Shown here piece after piece: positions 1 through 9,743 of a stretch of DNA of 64,000 nucleotides. The notes beneath the pieces are model-generated. The model saw only the letters and a program-made list of their open reading frames with translations. It was not told the origin of the DNA and did no database searches. The DNA comes from Amphiura filiformis (lineage: Eukaryota; Echinodermata; Ophiuroidea; Amphilepidida; Amphiuridae): the NCBI RefSeq assembly GCF_039555335.1, contig NC_092640.1:39104295-39168294 (forward strand), given 5' to 3'. The position numbers and the translations under genes were made by a program. The number at the start of each line of letters is the position of its first letter. Within the stretch, counting starts at the first letter, position 1.

Positions 1-2
1 AT

Positions 3-450
3 CATTATGACACCACATTGAATCCAATGTGACCTCAAGAAGTAAAGTTACAAGCAATTGAATAGACGAAGATCTAGTTTTAAAAGTGACAGACTGGTCT
101 ATACACAGATACAAGGCGCAAAACAAACCCAACAAGCGCAACAAAGAGACAACACAGTTTCTTCTCTGAAGCGTTATTTAAAGCAGTTTTTATTTCAGTT
201 TTACTTCTCTATACTTTTCATAACTTCATCATTTTATTTGTCGGTTCTTTTGTTTCAGTTTCTTTTGTTCCTTTTGTTTTAAATTACAGGCACGCATAAA
301 TTAGCCATTCACCACTCTGAAACCAGATGTCTAATCCGTGGAGTTTTTGAATAGACCAGTTTGTCACTTTTAAAACTGGACCTTCGTCTAATCAAATGTT
401 TGTAACTTTGCTTCTTGAAGTCACATTGAATTCAACGGGGTGTCATAATG
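3..450. repeat. Foldback / MITE-like element with ~100-bp inverted arms
   Basis: Positions 3-103 and 350-450 are near-identical reverse complements (a few mismatches), enclosing a ~245-bp T-rich spacer. The ends read CATTATGACA and TGTCATAATG. No transposase is visible, so this is a non-autonomous foldback element. The short reading frame over the left arm is low-complexity and not convincing as a gene. Confidence 0.8.
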
Positions 451-453
451 TGC

Positions 454-837
454 CGGATTAGATTTTTGTAATTTTAAGGATATTTTTTTGGCGCAGTACA
501 CATGCGACTTTCAGTGACTTTGGCCTGTGACTTAGGCAAAATCAGAGCAAAATCTTAAGACAAACAGCGGAGTTATGCATGAACTCTGGTGTTAAAATGA
601 CTAACTCACCATTTATCACCTGTCACAAAACTCACCACAAAATCTACTTTATGATTGGTCAATGTCAATGTCATTAACACTGAAGGTGCACATGCTAATA
701 GAGACATGAATAAGAAACAAGCTCAATTCAGTTGAAAAGTAAGTCCGCGGCAATGATCATAGCAGGGTGAAGATACGTGCACATATTTATGAGTCCAACT
801 TCATTTCTCCGCCGATTCCCCACTTTTCGATTTTATG
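454..837. other. Intergenic, nothing recognised
   Basis: AT-rich sequence between the foldback and the most decayed GPCR 3' copy. I see no coding, RNA or repeat signature. Confidence 0.5.
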
Positions 838-1262
838 TTATACACAGTTGCCTTTTTGTCGTCCGCAAAATGCTTGGTGAAATCCATTCCTATAATGAGA
901 GCTAGTAGTATAATAGATAATTGGGTTACACAAAGAGTTGAGGAGGACCAAGCATCTCGCTATGACAGAAAGTCTTCCATACTGGACATCAGATAGAAAC
1001 TCCTGCCCTGTCGCATCTTTCCACACGGCTTGAAATGGGAGCGAGCAGACGGTAAGGTGTTTGACAACAGAAAAAGACGATGCCATTCACTGTAAGTAAA
1101 CGAGCGACTTGGTTGCGAACCCTCTGAGCTTGCGGTGTCTGGGTCAGTTTGTCGTTTTGAGCGGTATCCATCGACCGGTTGCTTTTAAAAGGTTTTTATT
1201 ATGCTGAAGTAAATGAAGATGTTGAGAGTAACCTCGAAAGATTGACAAAATACATAATACAT
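838..1262 (-). pseudogene. Partial 3' copy B of the GPCR (TM5-C-terminus), decayed
   Basis: On the minus strand this repeats the GPCR 3' half (end of TM5, ICL3, TM6, TM7, C-tail with NPIIYY and the tail ending KGNC). It carries an extra GCTC at the TM6/ECL3 junction, which shifts the frame after APISS, and a ~25-bp deletion in the TM5 stretch. It has no start and no N-terminal half. It lies ~440 bp beyond copy A, as the third unit of a tandem 3' duplication. Confidence 0.85.
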
Positions 1263-1276
1263 TGTGAGTTGGGAAC

Positions 1277-1773
1277 TTAACGGTTGCCTTTTTTCCGTCC
1301 ACAAAATGCTTGGCGAAACCCATTCCTATAATGAGAGCTAGTAGTATAATAGATAAATGGGTTACACAAAGAGTTGAGGAGGACCAAGCATCTCGCTATG
1401 ACTGAAAGTCGTCCATACTGGACATCAGATAGAAACTCCTTCCCTGTCGCATCTTTCCACACGGCTTGAATTGGGAGCGAGCAGACGGTAAGGTGTTTGA
1501 CAACAGAAAAAGACGATACCATTCACTACAAGTAAACGAGCGACCTGGTTGTGAACCCTTTGAGCTTGCGGTGTCTGGGTCAGTTTTTCGTTTTGACCGG
1601 TATCCATCGGCCGGTTGCTTAAGGTTTTTATTATGCTGAAGTACATGAAGATGTTGAGAGTCAACACAGTAATGAATGAAATAACCTCGAAAGATTGACA
1701 AAATACATAAACCGTAGTGAAACCGTAAGTCAAACGCAGTCTTGAAGTCATGCGCACATTGTGATTTGGGAAC
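1277..1773 (-). pseudogene. Partial 3' copy A of the GPCR (TM5-C-terminus), frameshifted
   Basis: Starts directly after the stop of the intact GPCR and repeats TM5 (VFCQSFEVISFITVLTLNIF), ICL3, TM6 (VVNGIVFFCCQTPYRLL) and TM7 (NPFIYY). The same extra GCTC as in copy B shifts the frame between TM6 and the ECL3 segment, so TM6 and TM7 are in different frames. Sharing this 4-bp insertion means A and B derive from one already broken 3' copy. No initiation region is present. Confidence 0.88.
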
Positions 1774-2844
1774 TTAACGGTTGCCTTTTTTCCGTCCACA
1801 AAATGCTTGGCGAAACCCATTCCTATAATGAGAGCTAGTAGTATAATAGATAAATGGGTTACACAAAGAGTTGAGGAGGACCAAGCATCTCGCTATGACA
1901 GAAAGTCGTCCATATTGGACATCAGATAGAAACTCCCTCCCTGTCGCATCTTTCCACACGGCTTGAATTGGGAGCAGACGGTAAGGTGCTTGACAACAGA
2001 AAAACACGATACCATTCACTACAAGTAAACGAGCGACTTGGTTGCGAACCCTCTGAGCTTGCGGTATCTGGGTCAGTTTGTCGTTTTGTTCCGTATGCAT
2101 TGGTCGGTTGCTTAGAGCTTTTATTATGCTCACATACATGAAGATGTTGAGAGGCAACACAATAATGAATGAAATAAACTCGAAAGATTGACAGAATATA
2201 GACACCGCAGTCCCGACTGCAGTCTCACGGTAAGGAACTTGACAATATCGGACACTAGTTGGTAGAGCTTCACCGAATCTTTCGCGATCTTTTTCAGGCC
2301 ATATGATACAATATGTTTCGATGTCAGAATATCTTAATGTTGGTATAACACCGAGTACGATTCCGGTGATCCAACAATACAGGATTATTTTCATTGCGCG
2401 CCCCTTTCCCGCTTTCATTCTGTGCTTTAATGGGCAACAAATGGCGTAATATTTATCTGCTGTTACTAGCGTTATCAGCAATAGGGATGTAAAATACAGC
2501 GTATGGATTCCGAGCCATACCCCAAAGCATCCAAACCACGTTTTAAACATAACAGCGTTTCGAACCAGGGACTGCGTGTAATTAATGATGTAAGTGCACG
2601 AAAGAAATACAAAAAGCAGATCGGCAACAGCAACGTTAGTTAAGTAGCCATTGATGATTGTTTGCATATCTTTAACACGGACGACTACAAAGATGAATGC
2701 AGAGTTGATGGAGATGGCACTGAATGCAACGCATGGCAGTATCACCAGGAAAAACAAACCTTCTGTTGAGGAGTACAGCAAGTCTTCTGCAACGGAAGGG
2801 AACGACCGATCGATGTGAATTACGCAATTGTTTGATGAATTCAT
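1774..2844 (-). CDS. Class A (rhodopsin-type) GPCR, peptide-receptor-like, copy 1
   Basis: Intact single-exon 356-residue seven-helix receptor. Visible landmarks: N-glycosylation site N2-S-S; TM1 ~30-56; TM2 with the conserved Asp (D75 in NVAVADLL); C106 at the start of TM3, which would pair with an ECL2 Cys (C179 or C201); D130-K-Y in place of DRY; TM4 ~152-172; TM5 ~213-239; a basic ICL3; TM6 ~270-292 with CCQAPY (P287) in place of CWxP; NPxxY as N329-P-F-I-Y. The start is the first Met after an AT-rich leader. The family cannot be fixed beyond peptide-type class A (neuromedin/TRH/secretin-independent group); the ligand is unknown. A diverged head-to-head copy lies at 7353-9593 and shares ~680 bp of 5' flank, so the two may share regulatory sequence. 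Two broken 3' copies follow downstream. Confidence 0.9.
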   Translation of the reverse strand: MNSSNNCVIHIDRSFPSVAEDLLYSSTEGLFFLVILPCVAFSAISINSAFIFVVVRVKDMQTIINGYLTNVAVADLLFVFLSCTYIINYTQSLVRNAVMFKTWFGCFGVWLGIHTLYFTSLLLITLVTADKYYAICCPLKHRMKAGKGRAMKIILYCWITGIVLGVIPTLRYSDIETYCIIWPEKDRERFGEALPTSVRYCQVPYRETAVGTAVSIFCQSFEFISFIIVLPLNIFMYVSIIKALSNRPMHTEQNDKLTQIPQAQRVRNQVARLLVVNGIVFFCCQAPYRLLPIQAVWKDATGREFLSDVQYGRLSVIARCLVLLNSLCNPFIYYTTSSHYRNGFRQAFCGRKKGNR

Positions 2845-3525
2845 TGTTTTTTACACCACCTTACACAATAGCAAATGAGCTCAAGCAAATACACCGGCCT
2901 GCGGAGGGACTGCTAAACCATCGTTGAATAAAAATAACCACGTTTAGTCTTTCCTCCGTACGGATTATCTGCTCCTTGAATACAAGCCCTGAATGGCATT
3001 TATCTCTGTCACTTGCCCTTCTTCAGACATTGGCCTGACAACGTTCCTTGATCAATTAATACGCTGTTACAAATATTGTAACCATTAGAATCTTTGGATC
3101 TCATCTGTAAACTGCTGCATGGAGATATGACAATGAATATATATACTCAGGTTGGAAAGCAACAGCCTTAGGGTACAGTTTAGGTCAGCGTGAGCCATAT
3201 ATAATTATAATTATCTCGGTTAAAAACTAGGTTTGATTTATATTTGATTTAATTATTCTAGACTTTTGTCTGATCTCATTTCCTTTGACTTAAACTCTAT
3301 TTCTAGATTTTATAGGGCAAAAACAAATTACACAATGGTGAATAAAGACCTGATTAAATTACAATATGATGTTTTCAGACTCAATCAAATTTCCTCATCT
3401 CAAAAATAATTGTGTGTGTGCAGATTCAGAATTCGCCCGTTAGCAAAACGCTTCTCTTTATATCCTAATTAATGGAGGCTTTAGGCTCGATTCATGCTTT
3501 TTATTCCACGTCGAATATCAGACCT
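2845..3525. promoter_or_regulatory. 5' flank of GPCR copy 1, duplicated upstream of copy 2
   Basis: This flank matches the reverse complement of roughly 6690-7352 upstream of GPCR copy 2, with substitutions and small indels. It probably includes the shared promoter, since duplication carried it with the gene. I cannot point to a TATA box or initiator with confidence. Confidence 0.5.
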
Positions 3526-3526
3526 A

Positions 3527-4509
3527 CAATCCTTCACCTTGCCTTATTTGATCTCAATACAGCACAGTGCAACCGCCGTGCGTGAGTGTTCGAGGACTGG
3601 ACAATCTAGTCTAATGAATCAGGCCGAAAATGAATCAAACATTCATTACCACTAACATTATATAATTGATATGATTCATAGACAAATTTACATATCATAT
3701 TCTTGAACAAGCTGAATCGTCGTTTATTTTTTTGACAAATTAAACAAAGTTTTTTCCGATATTTTAAACACACGTGTAAAATAAAATATAAACTGGCTTC
3801 AAAAGAATTTTTCACAAGGTCATATCTTAAAATCCTCTCCATAAAATGAACAAAAATTGCACACAGGAATACTTCAATACTCTACTCTAAACACTGGTCA
3901 GTAACCAAGCAGTTGTCCAACTGACACAACAGCAAAATGCACTGACATGGAACACCTTCCTGGACCACATTCACAGCCCAACAGATTTCTTTTGCTGGAT
4001 TCCAATTATTCGCCTGTGAATGTGGTCCCGGAAGCTGTTCCGTGTCAGGGCAGTTTACTGTTGTGTCAGTTGGACAACTGCTTGGTTACTGACGAATGTT
4101 TATAGTAGAATATTGAAGTAATCCTGTGTGCAATTTTTGTTCATTTTTATGGAGAGGATTTTAAGATATGAGCTTGTGAAAAATTCTTTTTAAGGCCAGT
4201 TTATATTTTATTTTACACGTGTGTTAAAATATCGGAAAAAATTTTGTTTAATTTGTCAAAAAACTTGCGAATTTAACCTGCTCCACTGGCAACACTACTT
4301 AGCTTTGGAGCTACTAAACGACGATTCAGCTTGTTCAAGAATATGATATGTGAATTTGTCTATGAATCATATCAATTATATAATGTTAGTGGTAATGAAT
4401 GTTTGATTCATTTTCGGCCTGATTCATTAGACTAGATTCTCCAGTCCTCGAACACTCACGCACGGCGGTTGCACTGTGATGTATTGAGCTCAAATAAGGT
4501 GAAGGATTG
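3527..4509. repeat. ~1-kb foldback (long inverted repeat) between head-to-head GPCRs
   Basis: The arms run from CAATCCTTCACCTT at the left end to AAGGTGAAGGATTG at the right end. They pair almost throughout and meet around 3960-4050, where CACATTCACAG and CTGTGAATGTG face each other. The right arm carries a ~55-bp insertion near 4265-4318 that the left arm lacks. It sits just outside the end of the duplicated GPCR flanks, and its transcript would form a long hairpin. Short reading frames in it are mirror translations of the arms. Confidence 0.85.
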
Positions 4510-6690
4510 TGGGTCAAAAATGCGCTGCCATTAGAGCCCATAAGGATACAGGCTACTGATTCATACCTTTTTTAGGGGCGGGTAATATAATAATTATGAG
4601 CCCTGGGGGAGGTTGGCGAGCCGAAAGGGGGGGCAAACAATTTTTGGCACACATTCATGGGACACATTTTAAATAAAACGCTCTAAAAAGGCTTAAGAAA
4701 ACAGTACGGAAACGCTTTAATATGCAAATTTTTCTGCTCGCTGCGTTCGCAACATATATCTAGACCATTTGAGGGTTGCAAATTGGGATCCCAAAAATTT
4801 GGCATATTTCATTTCATTTCATTTCATTTTATTCGCCAGAAAAACATATAAAATACATGTATTGCACATTTATACTACATCAAAAAACAATTAGATATTT
4901 AAAAACCTTGAATAAGTTCATCAAGACTGTTAGATATACCATTGGTAAACCCTGCTTCACGAGTCCAGCAATTCACTCCCTCTCCAGACGTCCCACCCCC
5001 GACCGGAAGACCCCATCAGCAACAAGACAAACCAGCAACACCCCCACTCCCACCTCCAGAGAACACAGCTCCCCGCAGCAGCCAGCCACATACATGACTT
5101 TAATAGTGATCATGTCCCCTCATAAACAAGTTCGCCATCACAGACCACGCGTCACATCAAAACCAAGACACCGATTGGAAGAGAGCTGGGCCAACGCCAA
5201 CAACGGTGATGAAGGGACACACTCACCAAATCATGCATATGACCAACCACCGCAAAGTCCGCACACTCCGGAACGAGAGTAGGAGTGCCGGCAGCCCACA
5301 CCGCATCACCAATGACGTCCCCGATCGGAAGATGAGACATCAAAACGCGAGCAAACTATCGGACCCAGTGGCGTGCGCAGCACATTGAAAGTGGGTGGGG
5401 GCCAGGTTGTTCACGTTCCCCCGAATGGAGTCTGATTAGGGGCAAATTTGGACGTTTTGACGTTTATTCCCCGAATCCCCGAATGACCAACAAAAGTGGG
5501 GCGGGGGCATGGCCCATGCCTCCCGGACCGGACCCTAAAAAAATTTCACCAATTTTATTACATGTATATAAGCACTACATATGTGTACATCCACATCAAA
5601 ACGATGCACCTGTCGGCCGCCACACGCGTCTCATTCCACATAAACAGCCAGGAACGAATACCAGACTCATCCCAAGCGGTAGCCACACCAAACCATACCG
5701 AAGTCACCTGATTTAGGAATACAAAAACATATTCCGAAACCATGCGACCCGGGGACGACCCGAAGTGACCCCCACCCGAGACAAACCCGGCTCCCACCCC
5801 AGCTATCATGCGAAACGAGACACATGCAGAAACCGACAAGCGCACCGCACCGATATGGATGTACACATAATGGAGTTGAGCAACATGACCTGTTGGGCAG
5901 TTAGCACCATCCCCCGGGAGGGTGGATCGGAGCAACAAATTGACAGAACTGGACGGAAAACAAGAGAACCCTGGCAGGGAAAGCCAAACAGTGACAAGAA
6001 GTCAACTTTCAAAGTGGCTAACCGTATGGGTCTCTACAAACACAAAACAACAAAAAGGGCTAAGCAAAACTCCCACCAGCCCAGGCAGCTCATATGAACA
6101 TCTAAAATTTAAATAAAAAATTATGTAAATTATAAAAAGAACAAAAATACAAAAGTATAGAAAGGAAATACAGTTATTGCACCCAAAACGGTAAAAAAGA
6201 AACCAGGATTAGTTCTGGACCTGCCAGCTGATTTCATTTAAGTAATTTTTTGTACCTTGTAAAAAACTAGGAAGACTCATCAAGAGTTGGTCCTTGACAT
6301 GAGAGGGTAAATTGTCAAAATAAACAGAAAATCTATTAAAAACTGTGCATTTAAAACTGTCAGTTCTGGCATATGAATGATGAAACTTAAGAGTAAAGGG
6401 GGTGGGTAAAGCAAAGGGGGTGGGTAAAGATTTTTTGCAGGCCGGGGGGGGGGGCAAGCGATTTTTGCAGGCCGGGGGAGGGCAAGCGAGTTTTGGCAGG
6501 CCGTTTGGAAATTACTTACTTGTCGTCAAATATTCGGTATAAAATCAGTTTTATTCATTTTATTTTAACGAATGTTTGTTGACTAAAAATCAATTATAAT
6601 CGAATATCTGGTGCAAATATAATTCTCGATTTTATGTCAGGAAACATTCGTTAGATGGTAAACATGACTGGCAATATATTGAATAACGAA
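4510..6690. repeat. Repeat-rich spacer between GPCR copies
   Basis: No credible gene. G-rich stretches of the type GGGGGGGCAA..TTTTTGGCA occur at ~4620-4655 and 6400-6500. An (ATTTC)n-like run lies at 4808-4830. An imperfect inverted repeat pairs ~5570-5710 with ~5750-5885 (facing copies of TGTGTACATCCA). Proline- and threonine-rich frames at 4776-5282 and 5483-5716 look like translated repeat and have no family features. Confidence 0.55.
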
Positions 6691-7352
6691 TACTTGTTGC
6701 ACCGGATATCTGGCGACGAATAAAAAGCATGAATCGAGCCTAAAGCCTCCATTGATTAGGATATACAGAGAAGCGTCTCGCTAACAGGCGAATTCTTGAT
6801 TACAAAAGAATAACATAATTCTGCACGCACGCAATTATTTTTAGATGAGGAAATTTGATTGAAACAATCAAATGGTCCTGAGTCTGTGTACATCTATTGT
6901 AATTTAATCAGGTCCTTATTCACCATTGTGTAATTTGTTTTTGCCCTATAAAAAACTAGGAATAGAGTTTTAAGACAAAGGAAATGAGATCAGACAAAAG
7001 TATCGATTGATTAAATTAAACCTAGTTTTGAAGACGGAATAGATAATTAACCTGAATATATCTATTCACTGTCATATCTCCATGCAGCAATTTACAGATG
7101 AGACCCAAAGATTTTGATGGTTAAAATGTTTGTAACAGCGTATCTTTTCCCGTTGCGTATTTGATCAAGGAACGTTGTCTGGGAACTAACAGGCCAATGT
7201 CTTGAGAAGGGCAAGTGACAGAGATAAATGCCATTCAGGGCTTGCGTGTAAGGAGCAGACAATCCGTACGGAGGAAAGACGAAACGTGGTTATTTTTATT
7301 CAACGCTGGTTTAGCAGTCCCTCTGAAGGACGGTCTATTTGCTTGAGCTCAT

Positions 7353-9593
7353 TTGATAAGGTCGTGCAAAAACAATGAATTCATCAAACAATTGCGTATT
7401 GGACGCGATCGGTCGTTCCCTTTGGTTGCAGAAGACATGATGTACTCCTCAACGGAAGATTTGTTTTTCCTGGTGATACTGCCATGCGTTGCATTCATTG
7501 CCATTTCCATCAACTCTGCATTCATCTTTGTAGTCGTCCGTGTTAAAGATATGCAAACAATCATCAATGGCTACTTAACTAACGTTGCTGTTGCCGATCT
7601 GCTTTTTGTATTTCTTTCGTGCACTTACATCATTAATTACACGCAGTCCCTGGTTCGAAACGCTGTTATGTTTAAAACGTGGCTAGGATGCTTTGGAGTA
7701 TGGCTCGGAATCCATGCGCTGTATTTTGCATCCTTATTGCTGATAACGCTAGTAACAGCAGATAAATATTACGCCATATGTTACCCATTAAAGCACAGAA
7801 TGAAAGCGGGAAAGGAGCGCGCAATGAAAATAATCCTGTATTGTTGGATCACAGGAATCCTACTCGGTGTTATACCAACATTAAGATATTCTGACATCGA
7901 AACATATTGTATCATATGGCCTGAAAAAGATCGCGAAAGATTCGGTGAAGCTCTACCAACTAGTGTCCGATATTGTCAAGCTCCTTACCGTCTTACTGCA
8001 GTCGGGACTGCGGTGTCTGTATTCTGTCAATCTTTTGAGGTTATTTCATTCATTATTGTGTTGATTCTCAACATCTTCATTAGGGTGATTCAGAAATACA
8101 AAAGTTTTTATTTTTTTTTGGGCCAACATCTAATTTTGTTCATTTTGGTGTAAAAATGCATCATGCAAAATTTCATAAAATTTAGATCAACTTTGGAGGG
8201 TGCGCCCGGGCTTTGAAGTTTTGTACGCAAAGTCAATAGGGTTTTGGTGCAAAATTTTTTCTCCAACAGGTTTTTCACACAAAGACTCATCTTATGTGGG
8301 TGAATTTCTCAGGTGTGTTAGATACACATGTTTCCTATGTCAACCCATCGGAAATTTAAATCACCAAGTTCAAGATTGTCTATAATAATGAAAAAAGTAC
8401 ATTCAACGAAGAGGGAGTGAATCCTCTCAGTAGCACTGCTGATAGTTCAACTTCTTGTAACAGGCAAATGAATAAACTCCTGAATATTAACAAAGGCATA
8501 TGCACTATCTATTACAGGTTGTAACTGATTGTTACATAATTATCTAGCAGTATGAAAGAAGAAGACCTCCCACCATCAGACATCAAGTTGATATTGCAGG
8601 CTCCCATAATGCTTCCTGCATAATGCTAGGATTTCTAGCCATTATGAGTTATGAATAGAGCCATTTGATCATTAAACTCAATAGATACAATGCACCATGG
8701 GAAGAGGAGATGGACATTTTGTATTCTCTACAGTATTTCCAAGTGGATGACAGGTCATTGAAGCTGAAAATACAATAGAGAATATTTATACCATTCATTC
8801 ATTCTATTATAGGCTATCCTAATTATAATATTTTCCTTTGGTCAGAGGACTGGCCAAATGTTTAGCTGTTCTGTCTTCTGCTTTCCCACCATTGAAACAA
8901 TTGAGTTAATTTTTGAATTTTCTCCGCTTGTCAATATTTTCATTTAATTTTTCTTACATATTTGTTTCATGAATACCTAAGACTACATACTAACAGTTTT
9001 ATAGCATAGTTGGATAAGTTAATTATTACTTTCTGGTGGTTGAGTGAAAATCACCAAAAATCCTCATAGACTTCACACACAAAACTTCAAAGCCCGGGCG
9101 CACCCTCTAAAAATTATGTGAATTTCGTGAAATTGTGCATGATGTATTTTACACCAAAATGAACAATATTAGGGGTTGGCCCGTTGAAAAATCAAAACTT
9201 TTGTATTTTTGAATCACCCTAATCTTTATGTATGTCAACATAATAAAAGCTCTAAGCAACCGACCAATGCACACCGAACAAGACAACAAACTGACCCAGA
9301 TACCACAAGCTCAGAGGGTTCGCAACCAGGTCGCTCGTTTACTTGTTGTGAATGGTATAGTCTTTTTCTGTTGTCAAGCACCTTACCGTCTGCTCCCAAT
9401 TGAAGCCGTGTGGAAAGATGCGACAGGGCAGGAGTTTCTATCGGATGTCCAATATGGACGACTTTCTGTCATAGCGAGATGTTTGGTCCTCCTCAACTCT
9501 TTGTGTAACCCATTTATCTATTATACTACTAGCTCTCATTATAGGAATGGGTTTCGCCAAGCATTTTGTGGATGGAAAAAAGGCAACTGTTAA
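7353..9593 (+). pseudogene. GPCR copy 2, interrupted in TM5 by a hAT-like element
   Basis: Head-to-head paralogue of the 1774-2844 receptor. Coding parts are 7353-8080 (N-terminus to TM5, with TADKYYAIC and both ECL2 cysteines) and 9228-9593 (ICL3, TM6 with CCQAPY, TM7 with NPFIYY). A 1141-bp element at 8081-9221 splits codons of the TM5 segment NIFMYV. Both halves are in register if the element and one 8-bp target copy are ignored. Near the N-terminus it lacks one base relative to copy 1 (around 7399-7405), so the ATG at 7375 that matches copy 1 is out of frame; the upstream ATG at 7353 restores the frame with a different leader. As it stands, reading runs into the element and stops at 8151. 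Called a pseudogene unless the element is spliced out. Confidence 0.85.
8081..9221. mobile_element. Non-autonomous hAT-like DNA transposon with long TIRs
   Basis: 1141 bp bounded by TAGGGTGATTC and GAATCACCCTA, with inverted similarity over ~145 bp at each end (subterminal part includes GCGCCCGGGCTTTGAAG and its complement). It is flanked by 8-bp target duplications ATCTTCAT (8073-8080) and ATCTTTAT (9222-9229), with one mismatch. TAGGG-type ends with 8-bp duplications fit the hAT superfamily. No transposase frame is present inside. The insertion is in the TM5 codons of GPCR copy 2, and comparison with copy 1 shows the empty site. Confidence 0.88.
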
Positions 9594-9743
9594 GTTCCTA
9601 ACTCACAATGTGCGCGTGACTTCTAGACTATGCGTGACTTACGGTCTGACTACGGTTTATGTATTTTGTCAATATTGCTAGGTTATTTGATCATTACTGT
9701 GTTGACTCTCATCTTCATGTACTTCAGCATAATAAAAACTTAA
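9594..9743 (+). pseudogene. Truncated TM5 fragment after GPCR copy 2
   Basis: Matches the beginning of partial copy A (CACAATGTGCGC, then TTTATGTATTTTGTCAAT, then CTTCATGTACTTCAGC) in the same position relative to the stop. The tandem 3' duplication therefore already existed when the gene was duplicated in inverted orientation. Homology ends at ~9743, which marks the outer breakpoint. Confidence 0.75.

Noticed and set aside
4776-5282. 168-codon Pro/Thr-rich open frame
   Set aside because: Begins in an ATTTC simple repeat, has no domain or splice signal, and lies in repeat sequence between G-rich blocks.
5558-5938. Open frame of 126 codons on the minus strand
   Set aside because: Its two halves are mirror readings of an imperfect inverted repeat (5570-5710 against 5750-5885).
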